Shown piece after piece: positions 41,657-51,815 of a DNA stretch of 64,000 bases. Under the pieces are notes generated by a model. It did not search any database. It saw only the letters and a program-made list of their open reading frames with translations, and was not told the origin of the DNA. A program made the position numbers and the translations under genes. Location: positions 62,001 through 126,000 of the forward strand of contig NZ_WBMS02000013.1 in the NCBI RefSeq assembly GCF_008923205.2. Direction: 5' to 3'. This DNA is from Actinomadura physcomitrii (GTDB lineage: Bacteria; Actinomycetota; Actinomycetes; Streptosporangiales; Streptosporangiaceae). Each line of letters starts with the position of its first letter. Within the stretch, counting starts at the first letter, position 1.

Positions 41657-42832
41657 TCAGCCCTCCAGCAGCCGGCGGCCGATGATCATCTTCTGGATGT
41701 CGGCGGTGCCCTCGCCGATCAGCAGCATCGGCGCCTCCCGGTAGAGGCGCTCGATCTCGTACTCCCTGGAGTAGGCGTAGCCGCCGTGGATACGGAAGGC
41801 GTCCTCCACGACCTCCTTGCAGTACTCGCTGGCCAGGTACTTGGCCATGCCCGCCTCGAGGTCGTTGCGCTCGCCGGAGTCCTTGCGGCGCGCCGCCATC
41901 ACCATCATCTGGTGCGCGGCCTCGACCTTCGTCGCCATCTCGGCGAGCCGGAACATGACGGCCTGGTGCTCGGCGATCGGCCTGCCGAACGTCTCGCGCC
42001 GCCGCGCGTAGTCCAGAGCCAGCTCGTAGGCGCGGCGGGCGACGCCGCAGCCGCGCGCCGCGACGTTGACGCGGCCGACCTCGACACCGTCCATCATCTG
42101 GTAGAAGCCGCGGCCCGGGGACCCGCCGAGGATCTGCGCGGCGGGAATGCGGTAGGAGTCGAAGACCAGCTCGGTGGTGTCGACGCCCTTGTACCCCATC
42201 TTCTCGATCTTGCCGGGGACCGTCAGGCCCGGCGCGACCTCCCCGAACCCCGGCGTCTTGTCGACCAGGAACGTCGTCATGCCGCGGTGGCCCGCGTCCT
42301 GGTCGGTCTTGACGAGCGTGGCGACGAGGTTCGCCGAGCCGCCGTTGGTCAGCCACATCTTCTGGCCGTCGATCACGTACGCGTCGCCGTCGGGCACGGC
42401 GCGGGTCCTGATCGCCGACACGTCCGAGCCGCAGCCCGGCTCCGACATCGAGAACGCGCCGCGGACCTCCCCGGTCGCCATCCTCGGCAGGTAGTGCGCC
42501 TTCTGCTCCGGCGTGCCGTGGTGGGCGATCATCCACGCGACGATGAAGTGGGTGTTGACGATGCCGGACACGCTCATCCAGCCGCGCGACAGCTCCTCCA
42601 CGGCCAGCGCGTAGGTCAGCAGCGACTCGCCCAGCCCGCCGTGCTCCTCGCCGATCATCAGCCCGAACAGGCCGAGGCCCTTCATCCCGTCCACGATGGC
42701 CTGCGGGTACTCGTCGGCGTGCTCCAGCTCCGTGGCGACCGGGAGGATCTCCTTGTCGACGAACGCCCGCACCGTCGCGAGGATCTCCCGCTGCTCGTCC
42801 GTCAGCCCGTAGGTCTGCTGCAGCCTGCTCAC
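41657..42832 (-). CDS. Acyl-CoA dehydrogenase
   Basis: A 391-residue flavoprotein dehydrogenase: GLFGLMIGEEHGGLGESLLT, FSMSEPGCGSDVSAIRTRAV (FAD and substrate region), YVIDGQKMWLTNGGSANLVA, GRGFYQMMDGVEVGRVNVAA and the C-terminal ERLYREAPMLLIGEGTADIQ with the catalytic Glu position. It introduces a 2,3-double bond into an acyl-CoA, passing electrons to ETF. GTG at 42832 is used; the longer frame upstream runs antisense to the GntR gene. It heads the pair with the CoA-transferase and is likely controlled by the adjacent GntR protein. Confidence 0.9.
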   Translation of the reverse strand: MSRLQQTYGLTDEQREILATVRAFVDKEILPVATELEHADEYPQAIVDGMKGLGLFGLMIGEEHGGLGESLLTYALAVEELSRGWMSVSGIVNTHFIVAWMIAHHGTPEQKAHYLPRMATGEVRGAFSMSEPGCGSDVSAIRTRAVPDGDAYVIDGQKMWLTNGGSANLVATLVKTDQDAGHRGMTTFLVDKTPGFGEVAPGLTVPGKIEKMGYKGVDTTELVFDSYRIPAAQILGGSPGRGFYQMMDGVEVGRVNVAARGCGVARRAYELALDYARRRETFGRPIAEHQAVMFRLAEMATKVEAAHQMMVMAARRKDSGERNDLEAGMAKYLASEYCKEVVEDAFRIHGGYAYSREYEIERLYREAPMLLIGEGTADIQKMIIGRRLLEG

Positions 42833-42910
42833 GTTCCGTTCCCCGCCGATCCCCGTACGGGAGCGCGCACCGCTCCGGAGTCCCGGTCGTCCATCGATCC
42901 CTCCTTCGCA

Positions 42911-42926
42911 ATTTTTTATACGATAT
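42911..42926 (-). promoter_or_regulatory. AT-rich GntR-type operator/promoter candidate
   Basis: In very GC-rich surroundings this stretch reads ATATCGTATAAAAAAT on the reverse strand. ATCGTATA resembles half of the FadR/FCD-type GntR consensus (ATnGTATACnAT), and the tract is about 80 bases before the acyl-CoA dehydrogenase start and next to the GntR stop. Confidence 0.4.
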
Positions 42927-42971
42927 GGGGAGACGGCCATCCCGGGGAAGGACGCTCCCGGGAACGCCCAG

Positions 42972-43667
42972 TCAGCCCGACTGGCCGGCCCAGAACCCCC
43001 GCGCCTCCAGGTGCACGACCAGCAGGGTCCCGGCGTGCCTGATGTGCGCGCGCATCGCACCGCGCGCGGCCTCGGCGTCCTCGGCGCGCAGCGCCGCCAG
43101 GATCAGCCGGTGGTCGTCGACGGAGGCCTGGCTCCACCCCTGGATGCTGGAGTAGAAGCGGCGCGGTGCGTACCGCACCACAAGCTGGAGCAGCCAGGCC
43201 GTCTTCGGCGACCCGGCGCACAGGTTGATCACCCGGTGGAACTGGTGGTTGGCCCGCTCGATGCCCTCGGCGTCCGCGGCCTTGGACGCCTGCTCCAGCA
43301 GCCCCTGGGTGCGGTCCAGCGACTCCAGCTCGTCCGCCGTGACCTTCTCGGCGGCGCGGGAGGCCAGCTCGCCGGCGAAGTAGGCCTGCGCCTCGAACAG
43401 GTCCTGGACGTCCTGGCGCGACAGGGGCGCCGGCATGAAACCGCGGCGCGGCTCCAGCGTGACGAAGCCCTCGCCGCGCAGCGACAGCAGCGCCTCGCGG
43501 ACCGGGGTGACGCTGATCCCGAGGTCGTCGGCGATGCGCTCCAGCCGGAGGAACTCCCCATGCCTGACCTGGCCGGACATGATGAGCTCGCGGACGTAGG
43601 CGGCCACCTCGTCGCTGAGCTGGCGGCGCCTGCCGAGGGCCTGGCCGCCGGATATCGGCACTGTCAT
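42972..43667 (-). CDS. GntR-family regulator, FCD (FadR) subfamily
   Basis: A 231-residue regulator with a winged helix (ELIMSGQVRHGEFLRLERIA, DLGISVTPVREALLSLRGEG) and an all-helical FCD ligand domain (VQDLFEAQAYFAGELASRAA, DRTQGLLEQASKAADAEGIE, NHQFHRVINLCAGSPKTAWL) with the conserved metal-binding His/Asp positions. It lies between two acyl-CoA dehydrogenase genes, in the same direction as one and divergent from the other, and probably represses both. The ATG follows GGGGGGACG. Confidence 0.9.
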   Translation of the reverse strand: MTVPISGGQALGRRRQLSDEVAAYVRELIMSGQVRHGEFLRLERIADDLGISVTPVREALLSLRGEGFVTLEPRRGFMPAPLSRQDVQDLFEAQAYFAGELASRAAEKVTADELESLDRTQGLLEQASKAADAEGIERANHQFHRVINLCAGSPKTAWLLQLVVRYAPRRFYSSIQGWSQASVDDHRLILAALRAEDAEAARGAMRAHIRHAGTLLVVHLEARGFWAGQSG

Positions 43668-43756
43668 CGTCCCCCCGTGCGCCTGGGTGATCCCAACATT
43701 ATGTAGGCGATGGCCGCTTCTCCCCGACACGGCCGCCGATCCCGCCCCGCGCCAGG

Positions 43757-43790
43757 TTGACAACGCTTATTTTCAAATCAAATATATGAA
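43757..43790 (+). promoter_or_regulatory. TTGACA promoter with TTTTCA/TGAAAA inverted repeat
   Basis: TTGACA at 43757-43762 is followed by an AT-rich tract containing TTTTCA (about 43770-43775) and TGAAAA (about 43787-43792) as perfect inverted arms and TATATG as a possible -10. It precedes the acyl-CoA dehydrogenase gene at 43832 and may be a second target of the GntR protein. Confidence 0.4.
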
Positions 43791-43831
43791 AAGGCGCCCG
43801 CTGGCGCCAGGGCTCGAGGAGGGCGGCAGCC

Positions 43832-44983
43832 GTGTTCACGCTGAGCGACGAGGAGCGCGCCATCGTCGAGGTCGTCGCGGACTTCGTCGACAAGGAGGTC
43901 CGGCCGGCGGCCCGCGACCTCGAGCACGCGGACGCCTACCCCGAGCACCTGATCGCCCGCATGAAGGAGCTGGGCGTCTACGGGCTCGCCGTCCCCGAGC
44001 CGTACGGCGAGACCTCGGTCTCCAAGGCGTGCTACGCGCTCGTCACCGAGGAGCTGGCGCGCGGCTGGATGTCGCTCGCGGGTGCGTTCGGCGGGCACAC
44101 GGTCGTCTCGCACCTGCTCGCGGTCTTCGGCACCGGGGAGCAGAAGGCCCGCTACCTGCCCCGGATGGCGACCGGCGAGCTGCGCGCCACGATGGCGCTG
44201 ACCGAGCCGTCCGGCGGCTCCGACCTGCAGTCGATGAGCACCACGGCGCGCCGCGCGGGCGACCGGTACGTGATCGACGGCGCGAAGATGTGGATCACCA
44301 ACGCGCGGACGTCCGGCCTGATCGCGCTGCTGTGCAAGACCGACCCGGACGCCGAGCCCCGGCACCGCGGCATCAGCATCCTGCTCGTCGAGCAGGGCCC
44401 GGGCCTGGCGGTCTCCCGCGACCTGCCGAAGCTCGGCTACAAGGGCGTGGAGAGCTGCGAGCTGTCGTTCGACGGGTACGAGGCGCCGCTGGACGCGGTG
44501 CTCGGCGGCGAGGAGGGCTGCGGGTTCGCGCAGATGATGCGCGGCCTGGAGGTCGGCCGGATCCAGGTGGCGGCGCGCGCGCTCGGCGTGGCCCGGGCCG
44601 CGCTGGAGGACTCGGTCCGCTACGCGCAGGAGCGCGAGGCGTTCGGCAAGCCGATCTGGAAGCACCAGTCGGTCGGCAACTACCTCGCCGACATGGCCAC
44701 CGAGCTGCGGGCCGCGCGGCTGCTCACCCTCGACGCCGCCGAACGGCTGGACGCCGGCGAGCGCTGCGACATGGAGGCGGGCATGGCCAAGCTCTACGCC
44801 TCCGAGGCGGCGATGCGGATCGCGCTGAACGCCGTGCGGATCCACGGCGCGGCCGGCTACTCCACCGAGTTCGACATCGAGCGCTACTTCCGGGACGCCC
44901 CGCTGATGATCGTCGGCGAGGGCACCAACGAGATCCAGCGCAACGTGATCGTCAAGCAGCTGATCGGGCGGAACCGCCTCTGA
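43832..44983 (+). CDS. Acyl-CoA dehydrogenase
   Basis: A 383-residue acyl-CoA dehydrogenase: GVYGLAVPEPYGETSVSKAC, TMALTEPSGGSDLQSMSTTA, YVIDGAKMWITNARTSGLIA, CGFAQMMRGLEVGRIQVAAR and FRDAPLMIVGEGTNEIQRNV. It is clearly a paralogue of the dehydrogenase at 41657 (shared ARGWMSL/SRGWMSV and MxxxEVGR segments). The start is GTG with an AGGAGGGC ribosome binding site. It is divergent from the GntR gene, whose regulation it probably shares; two paralogues suggest isomeric or differently sized substrates. Confidence 0.9.
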   Translation: MFTLSDEERAIVEVVADFVDKEVRPAARDLEHADAYPEHLIARMKELGVYGLAVPEPYGETSVSKACYALVTEELARGWMSLAGAFGGHTVVSHLLAVFGTGEQKARYLPRMATGELRATMALTEPSGGSDLQSMSTTARRAGDRYVIDGAKMWITNARTSGLIALLCKTDPDAEPRHRGISILLVEQGPGLAVSRDLPKLGYKGVESCELSFDGYEAPLDAVLGGEEGCGFAQMMRGLEVGRIQVAARALGVARAALEDSVRYAQEREAFGKPIWKHQSVGNYLADMATELRAARLLTLDAAERLDAGERCDMEAGMAKLYASEAAMRIALNAVRIHGAAGYSTEFDIERYFRDAPLMIVGEGTNEIQRNVIVKQLIGRNRL

Positions 44984-45005
44984 CACCGCGGCGCGGCGGG
45001 CCCGG

Positions 45006-46532
<1,527 letters not shown>

Positions 46533-46586
46533 GTTGCGCCCTCTCCCCCGGTGTGCCCCTTCCCCGTCACCAGCGGCCCTCGCGCG

Positions 46587-47354
46587 TCACCACCGCGAGC
46601 CGCCGAGGTCGCGGGAGACGGCGCGGGCCGCGTCCCGCACGAACGCCACCAGCCGGGGCTCGGGGACGCGGCCGGTGTCGCAGATCCGCTCGACCGCGCC
46701 GGAGATCCCGATGGCCCCGACAACGAGTCCCCCGTACCCGCGGATCGGGGCGGCGATGCCGGCCTCGCCGATGGACAGCTCCTCGACCTCGGCCGCCCAG
46801 CCGTTCTCCCGGACCCGGGTGGCGGCCCGTGCGAGCAGGCGCGGATCGGTGATCGTCCGGCGGCAGTAGGACTCCAGCTCGGTGTCGCGGATGGACGCCG
46901 CCGCGTTGGCGTCGTGCGCCAGCAGCGCCTTGCCGAGCGCGGTGGCGTGCAGCGGCAGCAGAGACCCGACGTCCAGCGCCTGCAGGGTGTCGTCGGGCCG
47001 GAAGACGTGGTGGACGACCAGGACCTTCCCGTCGAGCAGGGTGCCGATCCGGACGGCCTCGCCGCTGCGCGAGGCGAGCGCGTCGGCCCAGTTGATCGCC
47101 CGGGAGCGCAGCTCGTTGACGTCCAGGTAGCTGGTGCCGAGGTGGAGCAGGGCGGCGCCGAGCTGGTACTTTCCGGTGCCGCCGTCCTGCTCGACGAAGC
47201 CGACCCGCTCCAGGGTGCGCAGGATCCCGTGCGCGGTGCCGCGGGCGAGCCCGAGCGAGCTGGCGATCTCGCCGACGCCGAGCCGGCCGGAGCTGGCGGC
47301 GAGCAGCCGCAGGATCGCGGCGGCCCGCTCGATCGACTGCACAGGTCCGGGCAT
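46587..47354 (-). CDS. IclR-family regulator of glycerol genes (GylR-like)
   Basis: A 255-residue IclR regulator: winged helix near residues 10-70 (ERAAAILRLLAASSGRLGVG, GLARGTAHGILRTLERVGFV) and an IclR effector domain (GEAVRIGTLLDGKVLVVHHV, LLPLHATALGKALLAHDANA, AAPIRGYGGLVVGAIGISGA). Position between glycerol kinase and the divergent glpF-glpK-glpD operon matches Streptomyces gylR. A leaderless start is supported: TAGCAT on the reverse strand (47367-47362) lies 7 bases before the ATG, and a palindromic operator overlaps its -35 region, implying autorepression. Effector probably glycerol 3-phosphate. Confidence 0.9.
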   Translation of the reverse strand: MPGPVQSIERAAAILRLLAASSGRLGVGEIASSLGLARGTAHGILRTLERVGFVEQDGGTGKYQLGAALLHLGTSYLDVNELRSRAINWADALASRSGEAVRIGTLLDGKVLVVHHVFRPDDTLQALDVGSLLPLHATALGKALLAHDANAAASIRDTELESYCRRTITDPRLLARAATRVRENGWAAEVEELSIGEAGIAAPIRGYGGLVVGAIGISGAVERICDTGRVPEPRLVAFVRDAARAVSRDLGGSRW

Positions 47355-47383
47355 GAATCCGATGCTAGTTCTCCGGCCAGGGT

Positions 47384-47398
47384 GCCGACAATGTCGGC
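47384..47398. promoter_or_regulatory. IclR/GylR operator 1, perfect palindrome
   Basis: GCCGACAATGTCGGC is a perfect 15-bp palindrome. It lies about 30 bases upstream of the IclR gene and overlaps the position of its -35 element. A second, slightly degenerate copy is 114 bases away (centre to centre), near the start of the glpF side. Confidence 0.7.
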
Positions 47399-47497
47399 AG
47401 CCGTCGTCATCAACGCCGTTTCCGTCCCGAACTGCCCGGATTCTGTGATCTGGTGCACAGGGGGGAGGGTAACCGGCGCCGGGCGGTGGGGAAAGTG

Positions 47498-47512
47498 TTC
47501 GACATTGTCGGC
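47498..47512. promoter_or_regulatory. IclR/GylR operator 2
   Basis: TTCGACATTGTCGGC matches operator 1 read on the opposite strand at 13 of 15 positions, with core CGACATTGTCG fully palindromic. It is about 90 bases upstream of the glpF ATG and would control the facilitator-kinase-dehydrogenase operon. Confidence 0.6.
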
Positions 47513-47603
47513 AGCCCTCCGTTGTTTCCGGGTCGTCCGCGTCTTACGTTCTGGCCAGCCTCATGAGGCTTCGCGTCCACCCCCGCAGCCGAGGAGCACA
47601 GAC

Positions 47604-48428
47604 ATGGCGGAACGCCGGAAATTCCCACCCCTGGCCGGTGAGCTCGCCGCCGAGTTCGCCGGGACGATGATCCTGATCCTGTTCGGGGTCGGCGTCGTCG
47701 CGCAGGTCGCCGGGGCCGACATCGGCGACCACGACAGCATCGCCTGGGCCTGGGGGCTCGGCGTCACGCTCGGCGTCTACGTCGCCGCGCGGATCAGCGG
47801 CGCCCACCTCAACCCCGCGGTGACGGTCGCGCTGGCCGCGTTCAAGGAGTTCTCCTGGCGGAAGGTGGCGCCCTACGTCGCCGCGCAGACCGCGGGGGCG
47901 TTCATCGCGGCGCTGATCGTCCGCTGGAACTACAGCGAGATCCTGGCCAAGGTCGACCCGGGCCACACCATCAAGACCCAGGGCGTCTTCTCGACGCTGC
48001 CGGGCAACGGGACGCTGCCCGTCGGCACCTGGGGCGCGTTCCGCGACCAGGTCATCGGCACCGCGATCCTGCTGTTCGTCATCAAGGCGCTGACCGACGC
48101 GCGCAACGCGCCGCCGCTGGCCAACCTCGGCCCGTTCCTGATCGGGCTGCTGGTCGTGGCGATCGGCATGGCGTTCGGCTCGGACGCGGGGTACGCGATC
48201 AACCCGGCGCGCGACTTCGGGCCGCGGCTCGCGCAGTTCATCACCGGATACGGCGGCGCCTGGAAGGACCAGAACGGGGACCTGTACTTCTGGGTGCCGA
48301 TCGTCGCCCCGCTCATCGGCGGCGTGCTCGGCGCCGGCCTGTACAAGCTGCTGATCGGCTGGTTCCTGCCGTCCGACGATGCCGAGCAGGACGTCGCCAA
48401 GCCCGAGCCGGAGTATGAAACGGCATGA
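47604..48428 (+). CDS. glpF: Glycerol uptake facilitator (aquaglyceroporin)
   Basis: A 274-residue MIP-family channel with six hydrophobic segments and the two pore motifs, AHLNPAVTVAL and YAINPARDFGPRLA. FAGTMILILFGVGVVAQVAG is the first helix, and the Asp after the second NPAR is typical of glycerol-conducting members. The C-terminal tail is acidic. The ATG at 47604 follows GAGGAGC. It is first in the operon glpF-glpK-glpD and lies behind the IclR-type operators. A hairpin repeat separates it from glpK. Confidence 0.93.
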   Translation: MAERRKFPPLAGELAAEFAGTMILILFGVGVVAQVAGADIGDHDSIAWAWGLGVTLGVYVAARISGAHLNPAVTVALAAFKEFSWRKVAPYVAAQTAGAFIAALIVRWNYSEILAKVDPGHTIKTQGVFSTLPGNGTLPVGTWGAFRDQVIGTAILLFVIKALTDARNAPPLANLGPFLIGLLVVAIGMAFGSDAGYAINPARDFGPRLAQFITGYGGAWKDQNGDLYFWVPIVAPLIGGVLGAGLYKLLIGWFLPSDDAEQDVAKPEPEYETA

Positions 48429-48468
48429 GCGAAGCGAACCGGGGGGTGTGGGGGGGCGTCCCCCCACA
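48427..48468 (+). repeat. Dispersed hairpin repeat (copy 1)
   Basis: A GAGCGAAGCGAAC head (overlapping the glpF stop) is followed by a G-rich stretch and a 9-bp perfect stem, TGTGGGGGG / CCCCCCACA (48447-48468), with a GCGT loop. A related element is at 54977-55026. Similar short mosaic hairpins are common between actinomycete genes; this copy may also act as an attenuator or RNA-stability element between glpF and glpK. Confidence 0.55.
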
Positions 48469-48530
48469 AGCAACACGCATGATCGGCTCACGCACCCGTC
48501 CGCAGGCCCTTCCCACTGGAGATTCCGCAC

Positions 48531-50048
48531 ATGGCTGACTTCGTCGGAGCGCTCGACCAGGGCACCACGAGCACCCGCTTCATGATCTTCGATCACGGCG
48601 GCAACGAGATCGCCCGCCACCAGCTCGAGCACGAGCAGATCCTGCCCCAGGCCGGCTGGGTCGAGCACAACCCCACCGAGATCTGGGAGCGCACCCGCGC
48701 GGTCATCCAGACGACGCTGAACAAGGCGAACCTGACCCATGCCGACCTCGCCGCGTTCGGCATCACCAACCAGCGCGAGACGACGCTGGTGTGGGACCGC
48801 CGCACCGGACGGCCCTACTTCAACGCGATCGTCTGGCAGGACACCCGCACCGACCGCATCGCCTCGGCCCTCGAGCGCGAGGGCAAGGGCGACGTCATCC
48901 GGCGCAAGGCGGGGCTGCCGCCCGCCACCTACTTCTCCGGCGGCAAGATCCAGTGGATCCTGGAGAACGTCGACGGGGTCCGGGAGGCGGCCGAGCGCGG
49001 CGACGCGGTCTTCGGGACGACCGACAGCTGGGTGCTGTGGAACCTCACCGGCGGGACGGACGGCGGCGTGCACGTCACCGACGTCACCAACGCCAGCCGC
49101 ACCATGCTGATGGACCTGGAGACCCTCGACTGGGACGACGAGCTGCTGTCGTTCTTCGGCATCCCGCGCGCCATGCTGCCGCAGATCAAACCGTCCTCGA
49201 CGGCGGAGGCCTACGGCCTGACGCGCCCGGACGGCCCGCTCGGCGGCGAGGTCCCGCTGACGGCGGCGCTCGGCGACCAGCAGGCCGCGACGGTCGGGCA
49301 GGTGTGCTTCGCGCCCGGCGAGGCCAAGAACACCTACGGCACCGGCAACTTCCTGCTGCTCAACACGGGCAACGAGCCGGTGCGGTCGAAGAACGGGCTG
49401 CTGACCACGGTCTGCTACCAGCTCGGGTCCGAGAAGCCGGTGTACGCGCTGGAGGGCTCGATCGCGGTGACGGGGTCGGCGGTGCAGTGGCTGCGCGACC
49501 AGCTCGGCATCATCTCCGGCGCCGCGCAGAGCGAGGCGCTCGCCCGGCAGGTCGAGGACAACGGCGGCGTGTACTTCGTCCCCGCGTTCTCCGGCCTGTT
49601 CGCCCCCTACTGGCGGTCGGACGCGCGCGGCGCGATCGTCGGGCTGTCGCGGTTCAACACCAACGCCCATCTGGCCCGCGCCACCCTCGAGTCGATCTGC
49701 TACCAGTCGCGGGACGTCGTCGAGGCGATGCGCGAGGACTCCGGCGTCGCCCTCGACACGCTCAAGGTCGACGGCGGGATCACCGCCAACGAGCTGTGCA
49801 TGCAGATGCAGGCCGACATCCTCGGCGTCCCGGTGTCGCGGCCGGTGGTCGCCGAGACCACCGCGCTCGGCGCCGCCTATGCCGCCGGCCTCGCCGTCGG
49901 GTTCTGGAACACCACCGACGAGCTGCGCCAGAACTGGAACGAGGACAAGCGCTGGCAGCCCACCTGGGACGACGAGCAGCGCGAGAAGGGCTACGCCGGC
50001 TGGAAGAAGGCCGTCAACCGAACCCTCGACTGGGTCGACGTCGACTAG
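48531..50048 (+). CDS. glpK: Glycerol kinase (second copy, in glpFKD operon)
   Basis: A 505-residue FGGY-family glycerol kinase: FVGALDQGTTSTRFMIFDHG, ITNQRETTLVWDRRTGRPYF, VLWNLTGGTDGGVHVTDVTN, GDQQAATVGQVCFAPGEAKN and EGSIAVTGSAVQWLRDQLGI, plus the late ATTALGAAYAAGLAVGFW. It is of standard length and lies between glpF and glpD on the forward strand. It is roughly 65-70% similar by eye to the copy at 45006; the two are under the control of the same IclR intergenic region but on different operons. Confidence 0.94.
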   Translation: MADFVGALDQGTTSTRFMIFDHGGNEIARHQLEHEQILPQAGWVEHNPTEIWERTRAVIQTTLNKANLTHADLAAFGITNQRETTLVWDRRTGRPYFNAIVWQDTRTDRIASALEREGKGDVIRRKAGLPPATYFSGGKIQWILENVDGVREAAERGDAVFGTTDSWVLWNLTGGTDGGVHVTDVTNASRTMLMDLETLDWDDELLSFFGIPRAMLPQIKPSSTAEAYGLTRPDGPLGGEVPLTAALGDQQAATVGQVCFAPGEAKNTYGTGNFLLLNTGNEPVRSKNGLLTTVCYQLGSEKPVYALEGSIAVTGSAVQWLRDQLGIISGAAQSEALARQVEDNGGVYFVPAFSGLFAPYWRSDARGAIVGLSRFNTNAHLARATLESICYQSRDVVEAMREDSGVALDTLKVDGGITANELCMQMQADILGVPVSRPVVAETTALGAAYAAGLAVGFWNTTDELRQNWNEDKRWQPTWDDEQREKGYAGWKKAVNRTLDWVDVD

Positions 50049-50140
50049 ACCCGGCCGGGACACGCGCGCGGCGGGGCCGGCGACCGGCGCCGGCCCCGCC
50101 CGCACCCACCTGACCGATCACCCCTCATCGGGAGCATGCA

Positions 50141-51805
50141 GTGACATCCGTAGCCCTCGGCCCTGCGTACCGCGAGGACACCCTGCGCGCCCTGGCCGAG
50201 AACGAGTTCGACGTCCTGGTCGTCGGCGGCGGCATCGTCGGCGCGGGCGCCGCGCTCGACGCGGTCTCCCGGGGCCTGTCCGTGGCCCTGGTGGAGGCGC
50301 GCGACTGGGCGGCCGGCACCTCCAGCCGCTCCAGCAAGCTGATCCACGGCGGGCTCCGCTATCTGGAGCAGCGCGACTTCGGGCTGGTCCGCGAGGCGCT
50401 GCGGGAGCGCGCCCTGCTGCTGCACCGGCTCGCGCCGCACCTGGTGCGGCCCGTCCAGTTCCTGTACCCGCTGCGCAACCGGGTGTGGGAGCGGGCGTAC
50501 GTCAGCGCCGGCGTGACCCTGTACGACACGATGGGCGGTGCCCGGTCGCTGCCCCGGCACCGGCAGCTCACCCGGCGCGGCGCGCTGCGGGAGGCGCCGG
50601 CCCTGCGCTCGGACGCGCTCGTCGGCGCGATCCAGTACTACGACGCGCAGGTGGACGACGCCCGCTACACGATGATGGTCGCCCGCACCGCCGCCCGGTA
50701 CGGCGCCAGGGTCGCCACCCGCGCCGAGGTGACCGGGTTCCTGCGCGAGGGCGAGCGGGTCACCGGCGCGCGCGTCGTGGACCTGGAGGGCGGGCGGGAG
50801 ATCACCGTCCGGGCCCGCCGGGTCGTCTGCGCGACCGGCGTGTGGACGGACGGCGCGCAGGCGATGACCGGGGCGCGCGCGGCGTTCGCGGTGCGCGCGT
50901 CCAAGGGCGTCCACCTGGTGGTGCCGCGCGACCGGATCCCGATGGGCACCGGGCTGATCACCCGGACCGAGCGCAGCGTGCTGTTCATCATCCCGTGGGG
51001 CCGGCACTGGCTGGTCGGGACGACCGACACCCCGCACGACGACGGTCCGGACGAGCCGGTCGCCGACCACACCGACATCGGCTACCTGCTGGAGCGCGTG
51101 AACGCGGTGCTGCGCACGCCGCTCACCATGAACGACGTCGAAGGCGTGTACGCGGGGCTGCGGCCGCTGCTGTCCGGCGAGGTGGACGACACCGCGCGGC
51201 TGTCGCGCGAGCACGCCGTCGCCGAGCCGGTGCCGGGGCTGGTCGTCGTCACCGGCGGCAAGTTCACCACCTACCGGGTCATGGCGCGCGACGCGGTCGA
51301 CGTGGTCGCCGAGGGCCTGGACGAGTCGGTGCCCGCGTCGGTCACCGGGCGGCTGCCGATCCTCGGCGCGGACGGCTTCGAGGTGCTGTGGAACGAGCGG
51401 CGCCGGCTCGCCGCCCGCTCCGGGCTGCACGTCGCGCGGATCGAGCACCTGCTGCGCCGGTACGGGTCGTGCGCGCAGGACGTGCTCGACCTGGTCGCCG
51501 CCGAGCCGGAGCTGGGCGCCCCGATCCCCGGCGCGGAGGACTACCTGTGCGCCGAGGCCGTCTACGCGGTGACGCACGAGGGCGCCCTGCACCTGGAGGA
51601 CGTCCTCGCGCGGCGGCTGCGGGTGTCGATCGAGGAGTGGGACGGCGGCCTCGCCGCGGCGGCGCACGTCGCCGCCCTGCTCGCGCCGCGGCTGGGCTGG
51701 AGCCGCGAGGACGCCGCCGACGAGGTGAAGCGGTACGTCCTGCGGATCAGGGCGGAGCGCCGCGACGGGCCGGCCGTAGTCGACCCGCCGGTCACGGCCG
51801 CTTAG
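50141..51805 (+). CDS. glpD: Glycerol-3-phosphate dehydrogenase, FAD-dependent
   Basis: A 554-residue membrane-associated flavoprotein oxidising glycerol 3-phosphate to dihydroxyacetone phosphate. The FAD dinucleotide fold is FDVLVVGGGIVGAGAALDAV, with SSRSSKLIHGGLRYLEQRDF typical of GlpD, then VRASKGVHLVVPRDRIPM, WGRHWLVGTTDTPHDDGPDE, GVYAGLRPLL and VVTGGKFTTYRVMARDAVD. The C-terminal GlpA/D domain is complete. GTG at 50141 is used: it has GGGAGC upstream, and the nearby ATG at 50136 is followed by an immediate stop. It ends the glycerol operon. Confidence 0.94.
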   Translation: MTSVALGPAYREDTLRALAENEFDVLVVGGGIVGAGAALDAVSRGLSVALVEARDWAAGTSSRSSKLIHGGLRYLEQRDFGLVREALRERALLLHRLAPHLVRPVQFLYPLRNRVWERAYVSAGVTLYDTMGGARSLPRHRQLTRRGALREAPALRSDALVGAIQYYDAQVDDARYTMMVARTAARYGARVATRAEVTGFLREGERVTGARVVDLEGGREITVRARRVVCATGVWTDGAQAMTGARAAFAVRASKGVHLVVPRDRIPMGTGLITRTERSVLFIIPWGRHWLVGTTDTPHDDGPDEPVADHTDIGYLLERVNAVLRTPLTMNDVEGVYAGLRPLLSGEVDDTARLSREHAVAEPVPGLVVVTGGKFTTYRVMARDAVDVVAEGLDESVPASVTGRLPILGADGFEVLWNERRRLAARSGLHVARIEHLLRRYGSCAQDVLDLVAAEPELGAPIPGAEDYLCAEAVYAVTHEGALHLEDVLARRLRVSIEEWDGGLAAAAHVAALLAPRLGWSREDAADEVKRYVLRIRAERRDGPAVVDPPVTAA

Positions 51806-51815
51806 GCGGCGTCAC

